Assembly (NCBI RefSeq): GCF_963576675.1
Contig: NC_088910.1
Coordinates: 104,808,807 to 104,872,806, forward strand
Reading direction: 5' to 3'
DNA: 64,000 nucleotides
Source: Euphorbia lathyris
Taxonomy: Eukaryota; Streptophyta; Magnoliopsida; Malpighiales; Euphorbiaceae
Shown in pieces: positions 21,501-32,832 of this stretch (position 1 is its first letter; each line of letters opens with the position of its first letter). A program made the position numbers and the translations under genes. Under the pieces are notes generated by a model, which saw only the letters and a program-made list of their open reading frames with translations, did no database searches and was not told the DNA's origin.

Positions 21501-24500
21501 GCTTCTAACTGCTTCTTCACCTCCTCTCTGATCTTATCTGCCCATTCGGGTCTCATACGTCGGAGCTTCTGCTTTACGGGCCTCACCTCGGGATATGTTG
21601 GAATACAGTGAGTTACGATTGATTGATCGATTCCAGGCATGTCTTCGTATGTCCACGCGAATACAATTTCGTATTTTTTAATTATTCTCTCAAATTCTTT
21701 TCTCTCTTCAATAGTTAGTTCTTGAGCAATTTGTATAAGTTTAGGATTTTCATCCGTACCAAGATTGAAAGTTGACATTTCTATCGTATTGATTTCAAAT
21801 GTAGGCATGTTATATGAATGAGAATGCATGGAATGATCATGATCAACATCAAGCAAGTAAGCAAAATCAGAATTCATTTCATTGATAGCGTGGGTGATTA
21901 CATCATCGGACTCAAACAAAGCAGTAATACAATTTTCATCCTCAATATCTTCGGACTTCTCATATACTCTCGAGGTACTAGGCTCAATTTCAGCTCCTGT
22001 AGTCGCTTCAATGGTAATGACCTGCTCCTCGGCATTTGAATCCAGCATCAGGATCTCCTCGACAAAGCAGCTTGCCTTTCCTTTGCCCCAGTCGGCGACA
22101 TCATTGAAGATTTCAAACCCTGGCAGAATCTTTCCTTCCGTGCTAGTCCACGACTCGGAGGTTCCCGAATATGGCTTTCCATGCCCCTCGCTTACAAAAT
22201 GCTTCCTCAAGCCTATTTTTCCTTCTGCACTCATGTTGGATGGACTCCCCTGCTCATATCCCAAACCCCTCCGGGTTTTCTGACTTTTAAAATCCGGAAA
22301 CTCCGACAACCCTTGATGGTGTGCTCCTAATCCCATTCCCGGGATGAAACCTCCCTTCATCATCTTCACCACATCGGTGGTCATGCTTGACTCATAAATC
22401 CCAGCGACTTGGAATCCGGAGAAAAGTTGAGGCTCAATTCCCAAGGCTGCCACCGAGCTCAGTTTTTCAGCTCTAATTGTTACTATCTCCTCCCCGAAAG
22501 GAAACTTGATCATTTGGTGGAGCGTGGAGGGCACACCTCCCAGCTTGTGGAACCAAGGGCGTCCCAACAACACAGCAAAAGTTACCGGGATGTCCAACAC
22601 TGTGAACTCAGTCTCTTCCTCATGCGGCCCCACTTTCAATTTGGCCTTGAAAACTCCTTCAATATGCCTACGGCTGTCATCGTATGCTCTGATCACTATT
22701 TCAGAAGCTGTCAAGTCTCCTCTCTCTACTCCCAACCTCGACAGGAGTTTCAACGGACAAACATTAATGGCCAATCCATCATCGACCATCACACAGCTAG
22801 TCTTCTTCCCGTTAATTTCCGCTCGGATATACAATGGCTTATTATGAGCCTTCCCCTCTTCTGGGAGATCCTCGTCGGTAAATGTGATCTCAGTCCTCTT
22901 TCGGGCCATAATTGCCCCTACTAGCGCTGTCGGTTCGGTATCGGTGGAAATAACCAAATTCTGCAACTCTTTCATCAGATTTTCCCGATGGTACCTAGAA
23001 TGGCATACAACTTCCCAGACCGTAGACTTAGCTTGCGTCTTCTTCAACTGTTCAAGAACTTGGTTGTCGGGCTTAGGAGCCGAACCTTCTCCAATCTCAA
23101 TCTCTACCATTGGTGCCTTTTCCTCGGCCACACGACCTAATCTCGTCATCACCGCAACTTCCGGCTCGTCATCCGACTCGTCCCAAATGTTGATAGGGAT
23201 CTTCCGATTGGCATCCTCCTCGTCCGAGGAACTTGCCCAAATGTCCACGACCATCAAATCCATGACGTGAGGAACATTCGGATTCAGGAAAAAGGGATCC
23301 GCCGATCCATACAAGGCCCAACCTATCAACTCATCATAGTCACGGAGGGACACTCTACTCATCCTTCTCGCGGCCAACGGAATAGCGCCTCGTTGTATGC
23401 ACATAAGCTGCACCTTATCGCTCATTGTCTCATTACACTGCTCATAACGGTGCCTCCACCTTCTAGCATAATCTACAAAATGTTCCTCGGGGAATTGCCT
23501 AATCCTGTCCAGATCATCCAGGGATCCCGTCCATGGAATGTACATTTCATATCTCGCCACAAAGGCATTTCGGAGGGGTATCCAATGACACATCTCTTCC
23601 TCTGACAGACCCTGATACCACAATAAGGCTTCACCCATCAAGGTTTTCGGAAAATGTTCATGCAAATCACACTGTGGGAATCCAGCGTTATACATATGAT
23701 CGCGGAATATCCTCGCATGCTCTACAGGATCCCGGTATCCACCATACCTAGGCATTGCTAACACCGCATCAGGTGTTTGGTAAGACGGGGAATCAGGAGT
23801 TTGCTCTGCTAGCATCCATACCGTATATTCCTTGATAAATCTCTTCGTCATAGCTGCCCAATCGGTCTTAACATACATCGGCAGCGACATGTACCACATC
23901 AGCGGTTCACCCATCAATGAATTACAAAACAAGCTAGTGATCTCTTCCTCTTTGAAACCCAAGGCTGTCATAGCCGACAAATAGAAGTGAAGGTGCTCCA
24001 TAGGGTCCTTATTGCCGTTATACTTGCTCACCCTTGGCAATGGACGCTTGATGGGTCCAATCTACATTGCAAAGTGCTCCGCGGTTCTATCCTCAGCTCT
24101 CTGATACTTTTCAAGAAACAAATCCGACAACCGATCCCAATCGTGCTTGCAAGAGTCGGGCAATGAATGGAACCATTGCAAAGGCTCACCTACCAGCAAA
24201 TGGTGGAACCACTGAGCAATTTCATCTACCCCGAAGGATTCAATAAACATGTCGTGCATATACTCACGCAAGTGCACTTCGGGATCCCTTCCTCCACTGA
24301 ACAAACCCAAATTTGGCACGATAGTCCGAGACGCCCCTTCACCGATCTCTTCGGCACTATCCTCGTCATATGGTGCTCCACCATCTGATCCCTCCTCCAT
24401 TGGTTCTTCCTCTTGTTCCTCACCTAAGAAGGACACATACAAACCATTTTCCACATTGCTTCTTTCGACGGAGTCCAACAACTCCTCTACATCTTCCTCA

Positions 24501-25918
24501 AAAGATTCCATCACTACAGTTTCCGTCAAATCAACTTCGATCACGCTCACCCTATGACTAGGCAATGGATTGCGCCTAACGGAAGGGTTTGCTGACGAAG
24601 GATCAGCTATCTTCTTCTCCTCAATCAAATCTTGGATTTCGTGTTTCAGCCTCTCGCAATTCTCAATCGTATCTCCATAACTGCTGTGGAATTCACAATA
24701 CCCTCTAGCCTGAATCTGCGGAGTAGGTTGAGCTTTGTTATACGGGGTAAGGGCTTTCAACAACCCCTTCTTCTGCAGATGTTCAAAAACTTTCGCATAG
24801 GTCTGATCGAACTTGGCGAACCGCCTCTTTTCGATAGCATTAAGATCAACCACTTTCACTGTCGCAGATTCCGTACTCGCGCTAGGCCCTCCGACACTAT
24901 ATCCAGACTTCGTCCACTTGGTATAAGCTTTCTTCGGCTCCCCATCGCCTTCGACAGTCAAGGCACAACTATACATCTGATTGAAATCTGTGAACGACAT
25001 ATATCTCAACTCATTCTTAATATACGGCAACGTATTGCCAATCACCATTCGGATCTGATCTTGCTCAAGCGGCTTCTATTTCATGACCGCGGCCTTAGCC
25101 CTCCATCTCTTCACGAAGTCTGAAAGGGATTCCCCAGTCTGCTGCTTAGTGCTCTCTAACTCTTTCAAAGTGACTTCCAACATGTTGTTAAAACTATACT
25201 GAGCGATGAATGACTTCGCTAACTCCTTCCAATCCTTCTTTGTCACCATTGGAAGCGCATGGAACCATGTGAGGGCAGCCCCCTCCAGGTAAGTGTTAAA
25301 CAGCCCCAAGACTTGATCCTCGGTCAGGATCCTGTGCTTCATTATCGCAACGTACTGATTCATGTGAGCGGTGGGATCTCCAGTTCCATCGAACTTTTTC
25401 ATGTCAGGGAGCCGGAATTTCAGAGGCAAAGCTGTTGCTGTCAAGCAATTCTTCAAGTTATAGAAATCCTGACTTCCGGAGCTTCCTCCGCGCAAGTCCT
25501 GCACTTCCTGTGTGATGTGTTGCCTCCACTCCTCTTCCTTAGCTTTCTCCTTCTCTAACTATTTTCGGACATAATCCTGATAATCCTCCTCATTCCCAAA
25601 GCGATGGCCATCGTTCACCTCATTCTCAGCACGCTTACTACCACTCTTGTTGTCCTTCAGTGCTAACTCAGCTAGCTGGGCCAAGATTGCGGCCTGCTGG
25701 TCGTTGATATTGTTCACAGAATTCTCCAATTCAGCCACCTTCTCGTCGGTTGCGGACATACTGACGGAAGAGTGAGTATACTCGAATGAAGATGATTCAG
25801 AAGCCACAACTACTGATTCGGGACTGTCTACTCGCGACTGATCAAACTGTCTGACAAGCCGATTACTCTCACGAAACCACAACCGCTTAATGATGATGTC
25901 TGCGCGAACGGTATCCAT
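18524..25918 (-). pseudogene. Tat/Ogre gag-pol polyprotein, four Gag modules, five in-frame stops
   Basis: A single frame from ATG 25918 to a stop at 18524, broken by TAG at 25559, 25076, 24062 and 18776 and TGA at 18890, with no frameshift seen. In order: N-terminal coiled region; Gag module 1 (about 25410-25190); a Cys/His knuckle-like motif YCEFH...NC (near 24700); Gag-like modules 2 (24313-24104), 3 (24034-23816) and 4 (23760-23545); protease with VMVDDGLAINV (near 22780); G-patch with PGMGLGAHHQGL (near 22340); reverse transcriptase with YVDD (21111-21122); RNase H; a second RNase H (MFFDGAVNSSGAG, near 20235); integrase with a zinc region (CHDC), D-D-E residues (WGID near 19362, TDNG near 19177, VEAANK). 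The tail 18760-18524 is the post-integrase region (FNKKVKTSPIKEGD). Gag forms particles; Pol copies and inserts the element. All five stops are C-to-T changes from CAG or CGA. Confidence 0.9.
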
Positions 25919-27838
25919 TAGTATGTATGCATGATTTCATATGCATGATTCGTGGTGTGTGCGTTTATTTATTTACGATTATAAGATAAGAAGAACAAAC
26001 GTTAGTTCTATTTACATGTATCACAACATCTCTCTTCCACCCTTATTCCTCCATACACTCGTTGGTCCAGGTCTCTTTCCTAGGATTTTGGTTTGGGGCT
26101 CACATTGCGGTCCAGGGGACGCGTGATGCCGTCGATTATTGTGGAAAAATAAATCATTCATCAGACAATACAGTTCGTTTTGACGTATCAACGTTCAGTG
26201 ACTAAGAAATCGACCAAATTGGATTGTTCTTTCAGAATAACTCGTCTTTTATCCTTTCGTGAGATGCATTAGTTCGGGTTTTGATTACCTTTGAGCGCAT
26301 CTCAGTTTTTAGACGTGGTACGAGTTATTCTTCTAGTTCAATCGTTTGTTATTGTCAATGACTCGTTCCCTTTTGTTCGCGTGGGTTCATGTCTCGATTT
26401 TTAGATTACAACGGGATCTTTTGGATCTATCGAGAGACGTAACCACGTGTTTATTTAGTGATGGAATCACTTTTGGATTTTATTTTAGGGAACAGACTCA
26501 TCGCGTAACGCGTTTGTTCTTAGCGTCGAGGATCCGTTTGCTCATTTTGCTACGTGAAAAGACGGCGAGTCTTATTTTGAGCGCACGATAATCTTTCGGC
26601 TAATTACAACTCTTTGTTCCTCCCAATCCACGGGATATATCATCTTAGTGTGGTTATAGAAAATCAACGTTTCGTTGAATCGCATGTTTATTCGAAGCGA
26701 GGATATCATCGTTCTCTTTCCTTTAGGCACGAATTTAGACAAACACGTACATCGGGCCATATTTCTTGCAGTTTTGGTAACGGTCGAAACGATCGAGTCG
26801 TTAGTCAAAACCCGCAGTCTCGTCCATATGGCGCAATTATATGGTTTGGCTTAATTCGGCTTCGAGATTTTAAATGGGGTATACTCTCGTCCGAGGCACG
26901 TATTCAACGACATTGGTTTATTTTCTTTAACTACTCGCGGGATTAACATATATCGTAGATTTAGAATGATTTTGGTCGTTTAGTTCATTTTTCTCTTCTT
27001 TATTTTCTTAGTCATCTGTACGGACACATCCATTTCTCTTAAGAACGACACGAGGTATAACGTAAAAGCTCATCTTTCATTCGGAAGGGACGGGCTACTT
27101 GTGCGAAACTTTTCACGTTACAACAAGGTCGTTCGAAACAGAAATGTTCTTCGTTTTCGTTTCGTCGTGATCTCGTTTTATCCTAATTTATTTAAAGAAT
27201 GTGAATAACGGCTACCGTTAATATAGTCTTTTGTATCGAAATGTAATTATCCTTAACACCGAACCGATTCATACTAATACGTGCTTACGTCATAACGTAT
27301 TTCCTGAACACGTGCCTTCGTCGGGACACCGAAAGGGACAAGGCGGGTCGCACATGTTCATTCATATGAGATGACTAAGTCGTCTTTAGTTCAAATCATT
27401 TCGATGATTTAGGGTAATTAGTATGTCGATTCATGAGTATATATTAACGCATCGTCTCATTTTCTTTACATAATTTAGGATTAGACACGTATCATGGCGG
27501 TTTGAAAACACGAACTGATTCATTTATCACATAAAAAATAGTAATGGGTAATCCTATGGAAACTTCTAAGGCTACTATATGCTGACACGGCTGACCGCGG
27601 GACCTCACAGGACCGCACAGATTCGCCCCTAACGAATGGATGGGGACCCTCTGGCGCCTTACTATAAGGGGGAACTTACGCTAGCCTCTTTCGAGCGACG
27701 AATGGACTCTCGCTAGAGGTTTCGCGGAAATTACCCAAAGGGTTTGCAATAATGCTCGTGAATGCATACGAAAAGAAGTAAAATGATCCGTCCCCGTTAA
27801 GGGCTTAGTGCATGCCTTCCGGAATCAAATTTCTCGCT
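25919..27838 (-). other. 5' leader of the Tat/Ogre element
   Basis: About 1.9 kb between the PBS and the gag ATG. I see no convincing ORF. Ogre relatives often have an extra ORF in this place; none is preserved here. Confidence 0.55.
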
Positions 27839-27856
27839 TCCCCAGCAGAGTCGCCA
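27839..27856 (-). other. Primer-binding site
   Basis: Reverse strand reads TGGCGACTCTGCTGGGGA, two bases inside the 5' LTR end. It has the form known for Ogre/Tat elements, whose primer is reported as a tRNA-Arg. This fixes the right LTR as the 5' LTR. Confidence 0.8.
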
Positions 27857-30225
27857 CTTGTTAGACGAGGTGCCGCGGCCTAATCTCCCGGGCGGACCGG
27901 GGGGTGGACAACCTCATGGCGACGTAAGCGGTGATTGGCGCCGAAAGCAACCAATCGTGGAATCAAGCTGCTCGGTAGGACCGGAGCTCGGAGATATGGA
28001 AGAGTCGCCACCCACGAATGGAAAAATGAACACCGATCCCTTGCGGGAGACCGGTGTGGGTTCGGGAAACTTAGGTACGAGCCGAGAAGGCTAGCTCCTT
28101 TCCGGAGAAAGGCTACTAGGCACCCCGACATCGCCCGGTTATGAACCACCGGCCTCCTACTCAGCATGTTAGGCGATAACGGACTAATCGTATACTTCTT
28201 TAAGTTTAAAATTCATTTGAAACCCTTTTCTTTCTCTTTTTGGAAACCATTTTGAGCATATGATATTGAAAAGCCACATCAGTAAAGAATCACCCATTTA
28301 TGTTTATACATACACAGAGAGAGGGAAGAAAGAAGTGATTTATTTACAACCGTATTTAAATGTTATGTTGTGTGTCTATTCTACATTAACTTATTTCCCC
28401 AAAACGATGTTTATTACATGGTTCGCACCTTAATCGCCGTTGGAACGATTTAGGTGCGTTTTAAAACCCCGTTTGATGAAGCTTACCCGAATCGCCGTTG
28501 GAACGACTTGAGTAATTGAAAACGTTAAAGTAAAAGCCTTTTAATAAGAAAACGTGGTTAAACATACAAGTCAATTTTATTTTGTACAAATTCATTAAGA
28601 AAGCGATTCAAAATCTCTATTATTAACAAAAAAAAACGATTTTGATTACAATGTTCGCTTAATCCGTCGTTGGAACGAACTAAGGTTTTAAAACGTGGTG
28701 TTTTGAAGACGATTTGAAATATCAACCAAAATGACTCTATTTATCTACATTAGAGATCTAAGAAAGCTCATTAGCTTAAATAATTTAATTGAAAACTCTC
28801 TTTTTGTGACTTATTTTCCCCACTTATTTAATGGACTCTCTAACTATTATAATTACATCAATAAACACATTTAGGTCTAAAAATTAATTTTTCCAAGTGA
28901 AGCCCATTTGAAACATGGACTCATAAATGGCCAAAAGAGATAAAGAAAATAATATAGATATATATATTTACACATTTTAGCCCAAAAGACATAAAATAAG
29001 AGTAAAAGAAAGTATACTATCCAATACATATATAAGAAAGAGTAATGAAAATAATATATTTGTACTTTAAATATATGAAAATAGTAGATGAAATTCATAA
29101 ATAAGAAAATAGCATTTATCACTCAAAATAACTCTATTTGTCAATAATTAACATAACCCAAATATACTCCAAAACTATATATATATACATAACTAATATA
29201 ATCTTAACGTCAAAAAGACTATATGTTTATTCCCTAATATCTACTAATTGTCTCACAAAATACCCAAGTATATAACATTTAAAATAGATTTTAATGTGAC
29301 TTAAATAAATAATGATAAAAAAAGAGAAAATAATACATACATTTATAAAAATAAAATGGAACACCACTCTTCTAAAATAATTATATATGTTAAACTTCTA
29401 AAACAATTTGAAAATCATATATTACATAATTATATATATATATATATATACTAATGATTAAAAGTCTAAAAGTTAAGAAAAGGGGACCGAAATGGCATTT
29501 TTTACATTTTGGCAGATTTACCGACGGAAAATCCGTCGGTAAACAGCCTCTAGTGACAGAATTGGCAAATTACAGCAGCACTCCAACATTTTCCAGATTT
29601 GTTCAAAAGCATTAAATTAAATCTATTTCAATCGTTTTGGACTTCCGAACTACCAAAGATGGATCATAGTCGAAAACGGAAGTTCCTAAAACGATGTTTT
29701 TATTTTAAAACGTTATTTGGAAACCTCTTTTAAATAAAAAAACTTATAATTACAACATTTTCGATACCCGAACTACCTTTTTATCGGATCACGGTTCGTA
29801 TTGGGATATCCAAAACGAGGTTTTTATTTTAAAACAAAACCGAATTTTATTTAACACGAAACGAAAATTAAATAAATACGCTAACTAAATAAAACGTGAC
29901 AAAATAAATAAATGACTAAAGGAATAAAAACTATAGCATAAAAAAATAAATAGAAGGAGAGAAATAAATTAAATAAAATAAAGAGTCTAGTCCTCGGATA
30001 ATACCTTTGATTCGGTATCTGACAGTCGAAGCCGATTGATTCCACGAACCGCGAGCTCCCGATTTTAATAAAAATTTAGTAAAAATTGAACTTAGCAAAT
30101 TTGGAATTTTTGAGAAAAAAAAATATTTTTCTCAAAAAAATCCACTCTCTCTCTCTCTAAAAATGTTTAGAGTGAGAAAGATTTTCCCCCAAAAAGGCCC
30201 CCTTCTCACCTTGGGATCCGTGCCC

Positions 30226-30236
30226 TTATATAGGGA
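30226..30236 (-). promoter_or_regulatory. LTR TATA box
   Basis: Reverse strand reads CCTATATAAGGGCACGG. It lies directly downstream of the palindrome array, consistent with the retrotransposon promoter. The 3' LTR has the equivalent at about 12752-12762. Confidence 0.6.
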
Positions 30237-30249
30237 AACGGATCCCGGA

Positions 30250-30470
30250 ACAATGGGCGACGCCCAAAAAAAATTGGGCGTCGCCCATTGTGGTTGGGCG
30301 GCCGCCCAACAATGTTGGGTGATCGCCCAACTTTCGTTGGGCGAGCGCCCAACGCGAGGTTGGGCGCCCGCGCCCAACCCTCGTCGGGCGTCCGCCCGAC
30401 GCGTTGGGCGTTCGCCCGACGTGGTTGGGTGCCCACCCGACGACCCTCGGGGCGTGCCCCGCGCCGTCGG
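30250..30470. repeat. GC-rich palindrome array in 5' LTR U3
   Basis: About eight consecutive short palindromes, for example the perfect 18-mer GTTGGGCGGCCGCCCAAC at 30293-30310, then GTTGGGTGATCGCCCAAC, GTTGGGCGAGCGCCCAAC and GTCGGGCGTCCGCCCGAC. The arm sequence is almost constant and the two central bases vary. The array is immediately upstream of the LTR TATA box in element orientation. Confidence 0.85.
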
Positions 30471-30862
30471 GCGCGTCCACTCCGTGGCCGCCGAGCGCAC
30501 GTTCCGCGCAGCTAGACGCTCGCACGTCGCGGCCGCCGAACGCGCGCCTCGCACTGCCAGGCACGTGTGCTCAATGGCCCACGAGGGCGCGCACCGCCAG
30601 CGGTCCCAGGCATTGCCCGGGCGTCGAGAGCGTGCCACTCGCGGTGCGTCCGACGGACGCCGCGCGCACGTCTCGAGCCGTCAAGCGGGCGTTCGACCAT
30701 CGTCGTCCGCGTGCGGGATGCCGTTGCGTGCCCGCGTCTTGCCGTTAATTTTCCTCAGCTTATTATTCTTTATATATTTTTCAAAACTTCCGGAATCAAT
30801 CGCTTCGACCGTCTTGTTTCAGGTTTTCGTCACAGGTCCTCCGACTCGGTGTCTACACCTGC

Positions 30863-31245
30863 AAACTGAAGACGAAGCTCTTGAATATTTTGATACAAAG
30901 CCAACCTCCTGTTAGCCCAAACACTGCCGTAGACCAGACAGACAAAATCCGAATGACCCGAAACAACCCTCTCGAGTAAAACGAATTGATCATGAACACT
31001 ACAAACAGAGAAATTTGAAAGTGACTGTGATTGTACAAAATCCATAGCGACGAACGATCCCGCTGATTAGTGGAAATAAGACTCATTCCCAAACTATTCC
31101 AATATGATGCCTGTACCGTATCAAAATCCACCATTGGTTCTGCCAAGCACATTATATCTGGTTTATGCCTGTGACACAAGCTTGATAAGTAGCATTGTGT
31201 ATCCGAGTTAAGGATACCACGACAGTTCCAATACAGAACTATCAT
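30863..31245 (-). pseudogene. LINE ORF2 start and endonuclease N-terminus
   Basis: ORF2 starts at the ATG at 31243-31245, a few bases after the TGA of ORF1, and shows the endonuclease opening LYWNCRGI and the acidic stretch KPDIMCLAEPM. The frame changes near 30990, after which VYGSVWANRR and LYQNIQ are in another frame. It is cut at 30862 by the retrotransposon. Confidence 0.75.
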
Positions 31246-31250
31246 GTATA

Positions 31251-32635
31251 TCAGATTGGAGGTTTCCTGACCCGCCTAGTTTGGGTTGAGGTGTTGCTTG
31301 TGTTATCCGTATTCATAGCTTTCCTCCTCTCATTCTTTGATGTTACTGTCTCCCATGTTCCCTCTTCCTCCTCGTCCACCATGTCCGCCCAGGATCTAGC
31401 TGAAAGAGGCGTTGATAGATTATCATTGCCCGGTGACGAGGCTCTAGCAAAACTGTCACAGTCATTTTTTGGATCCCGGATTTGCGGGCTACCTGCCATG
31501 TGCTCACTTACATTAAAAATGTCTTCTTCTTCTGATATCTGATTACCCTGTGGCGCTGCATTCTCTGTATTTATCGGAGCATCTCCTACTGTATCCGTGT
31601 GTTTTACTTGCTGTGCCGACGCAGCCTGTAGCTCTGCATTTTCTGTATTTATCACGACATCTCCCTCGGCATGAAGATCCATGAGTATACGGTTGTTTAC
31701 ATGATGCACAAGGATCTCTAACTGATTATCTGCAACCACAGCTTTCTTCTTCTCAGCCCTGTTCTTTTTTCCGTTTCAGGATGCTTAGACCCTTCTTGCG
31801 GCCTCCTGTTCTTCCGACAGTCGTAGGCCATATGCCCGATACTAGAGCACACCTTATAGAAGTTAGGCAGCTTTTTGTAAACAACCTCAACCCATAATTG
31901 TTTTCATTCCCTCTCAATACCCAGCTTTACTGGTAGTTCCGAATTCAGGTCCACATCTAACAACATTCGTGCAAAATGCCCAAAGTCCCCATTCAAGGTG
32001 GATTTATCAATCTGAATTAACCCCCCTAAGCACCTAGAGATGTCTGATAATATTTGTGGATCCTAATATTCCCAAGGCAACGAGTACAAACGAACCCATA
32101 CCTGTGCATTCGTTGACTTCTCCGCGAACGGATCAAAGTCTGGAGTCCATGGCTGCAGTCGGAAAGTGCCAGGCTTGACATTGACGATTCCTTTGGAAAA
32201 GATTTGCTGTTTCATCTCCTGCGAATGCAACACCATATGATAGAATCCCCTCCCAATCGATATTAGCCTCCATTCACCTGAGATACCCCAGAGTTTTGAC
32301 AAACTTTGTTTAAGGTCAATTACCTTCCAAGGGGCGTCCCCCTTATTCAAAATTAATCGGCCGATCAGGGATGAAGAGCAGAGCGCCACCCTCCGATCAT
32401 AGGCAGCTTGATTAATTCGGACCGACTTTATACCCCCGATGTCCAATATCGTGGCCGTGGAGTTCAGGACCCCAACATCTCCGCCTCCGACCACAGAGGC
32501 GTATGATTGGGGTTGTTTCTGTTTCGGGGCTGCTTTGGGCGGCTGAGCATCAAAACACAGCTTTGGATTGAAGAGAACTCTAATGTCGCAATAGGCGTCA
32601 AGAGGATCTGCAAAGGTAGGGACTGCGGCGGCCAT
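31251..32635 (-). pseudogene. LINE ORF1 with DUF4283 and zinc knuckle
   Basis: ATG at 32635. The N-terminal block to 32063 holds the DUF4283-type fold (SLIGRLILNKGDAPWKVID ... LWGISGEWRLISIGRGFY ... WVRLYSLPWEY). A TAG at 32063 replaces a Trp codon, and a TGA lies near 31905 (after GIERE). The same frame-like sequence continues to a knuckle-like CSSIGHMAYDC near 31830. The C-terminal part 31739-31251 is acidic and Ser/Thr-rich. ORF1 proteins of this type bind LINE RNA. Both internal stops are transitions. Confidence 0.8.
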
Positions 32636-32832
32636 GGTGGCCAGCGCAAGGGGCGACAGCCAATACAGGGCAGCAGCGGCTAGGGTATCCTCCTAATCTT
32701 CAATTTACTTCTAGCATTTTATTACTTAATTTACTTAATCCCACCCAAAACCTCACAATTCTCTCTTGGAGAATATCACTCAAATTAGCAATTTAGTGTC
32801 AATTGTTTGGATCAATTAAGTGAATTTAATTT

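Larger units (their letters stand above)
10395..30857 (-). mobile_element. Tat/Ogre-type Ty3-gypsy retrotransposon, 20.5 kb
   Basis: Both LTRs, a 5-bp TSD (CCTGC at 10390-10394 and 30858-30862), PBS, PPT and gag-pol are present on the reverse strand. Read 5' to 3' from the right: 5' LTR 30857-27859, PBS, leader of 1.9 kb, gag-pol 25918-18524, 3' region with an antisense gene and tandem repeats, PPT, 3' LTR 13317-10395. Two RNase H domains plus integrase after RT place it in the Tat/Ogre lineage. The LTRs differ by only about 1-2% by eye outside a palindrome array, so insertion is fairly recent, yet the coding frame has five stops. It sits inside the endonuclease region of the LINE. Confidence 0.92.
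27859..30857 (-). repeat. 5' LTR of the Tat/Ogre element
   Basis: 2999 bp, same ends as the 3' LTR. In element orientation the order is: start at 30857, GC-rich region with palindrome array, TATA box at about 30226, CT/GA-rich leader, long AT-rich tail, perfect inverted repeat around 29516-29542. Long frames on both strands at 30130-30915 reflect GC-rich repeats, not genes. Confidence 0.93.
6658..32813 (-). mobile_element. L1-like LINE, interrupted by a Tat/Ogre element
   Basis: Reverse-strand LINE. The poly(A) tail appears as a T run at 6658-6662, the RNase H end is at about 6.9 kb, and ORF1 is at 31.2-32.6 kb. It is flanked by a 19-bp direct repeat (6639-6657 and 32814-32832, one mismatch), as expected for target-primed reverse transcription. 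The matching site in R copy 2 (about 63335) is empty. Without the inserted retrotransposon it is about 5.7 kb, a near full-length plant L1. Domain order is ORF1 (DUF4283), then ORF2 with endonuclease, reverse transcriptase, zf-RVT and RNase H. Several stops and at least two frame changes make it inactive. Confidence 0.85.

Noticed and set aside
28877..29122. Tyr/Phe-rich reverse-strand ORF in the LTR
   Set aside because: AT-rich LTR sequence; not kept in the other LTR copy.
30132..30915. Long open frames on both strands in the 5' LTR
   Set aside because: Same reason: composition and repeats, with promoter elements inside the supposed coding region.
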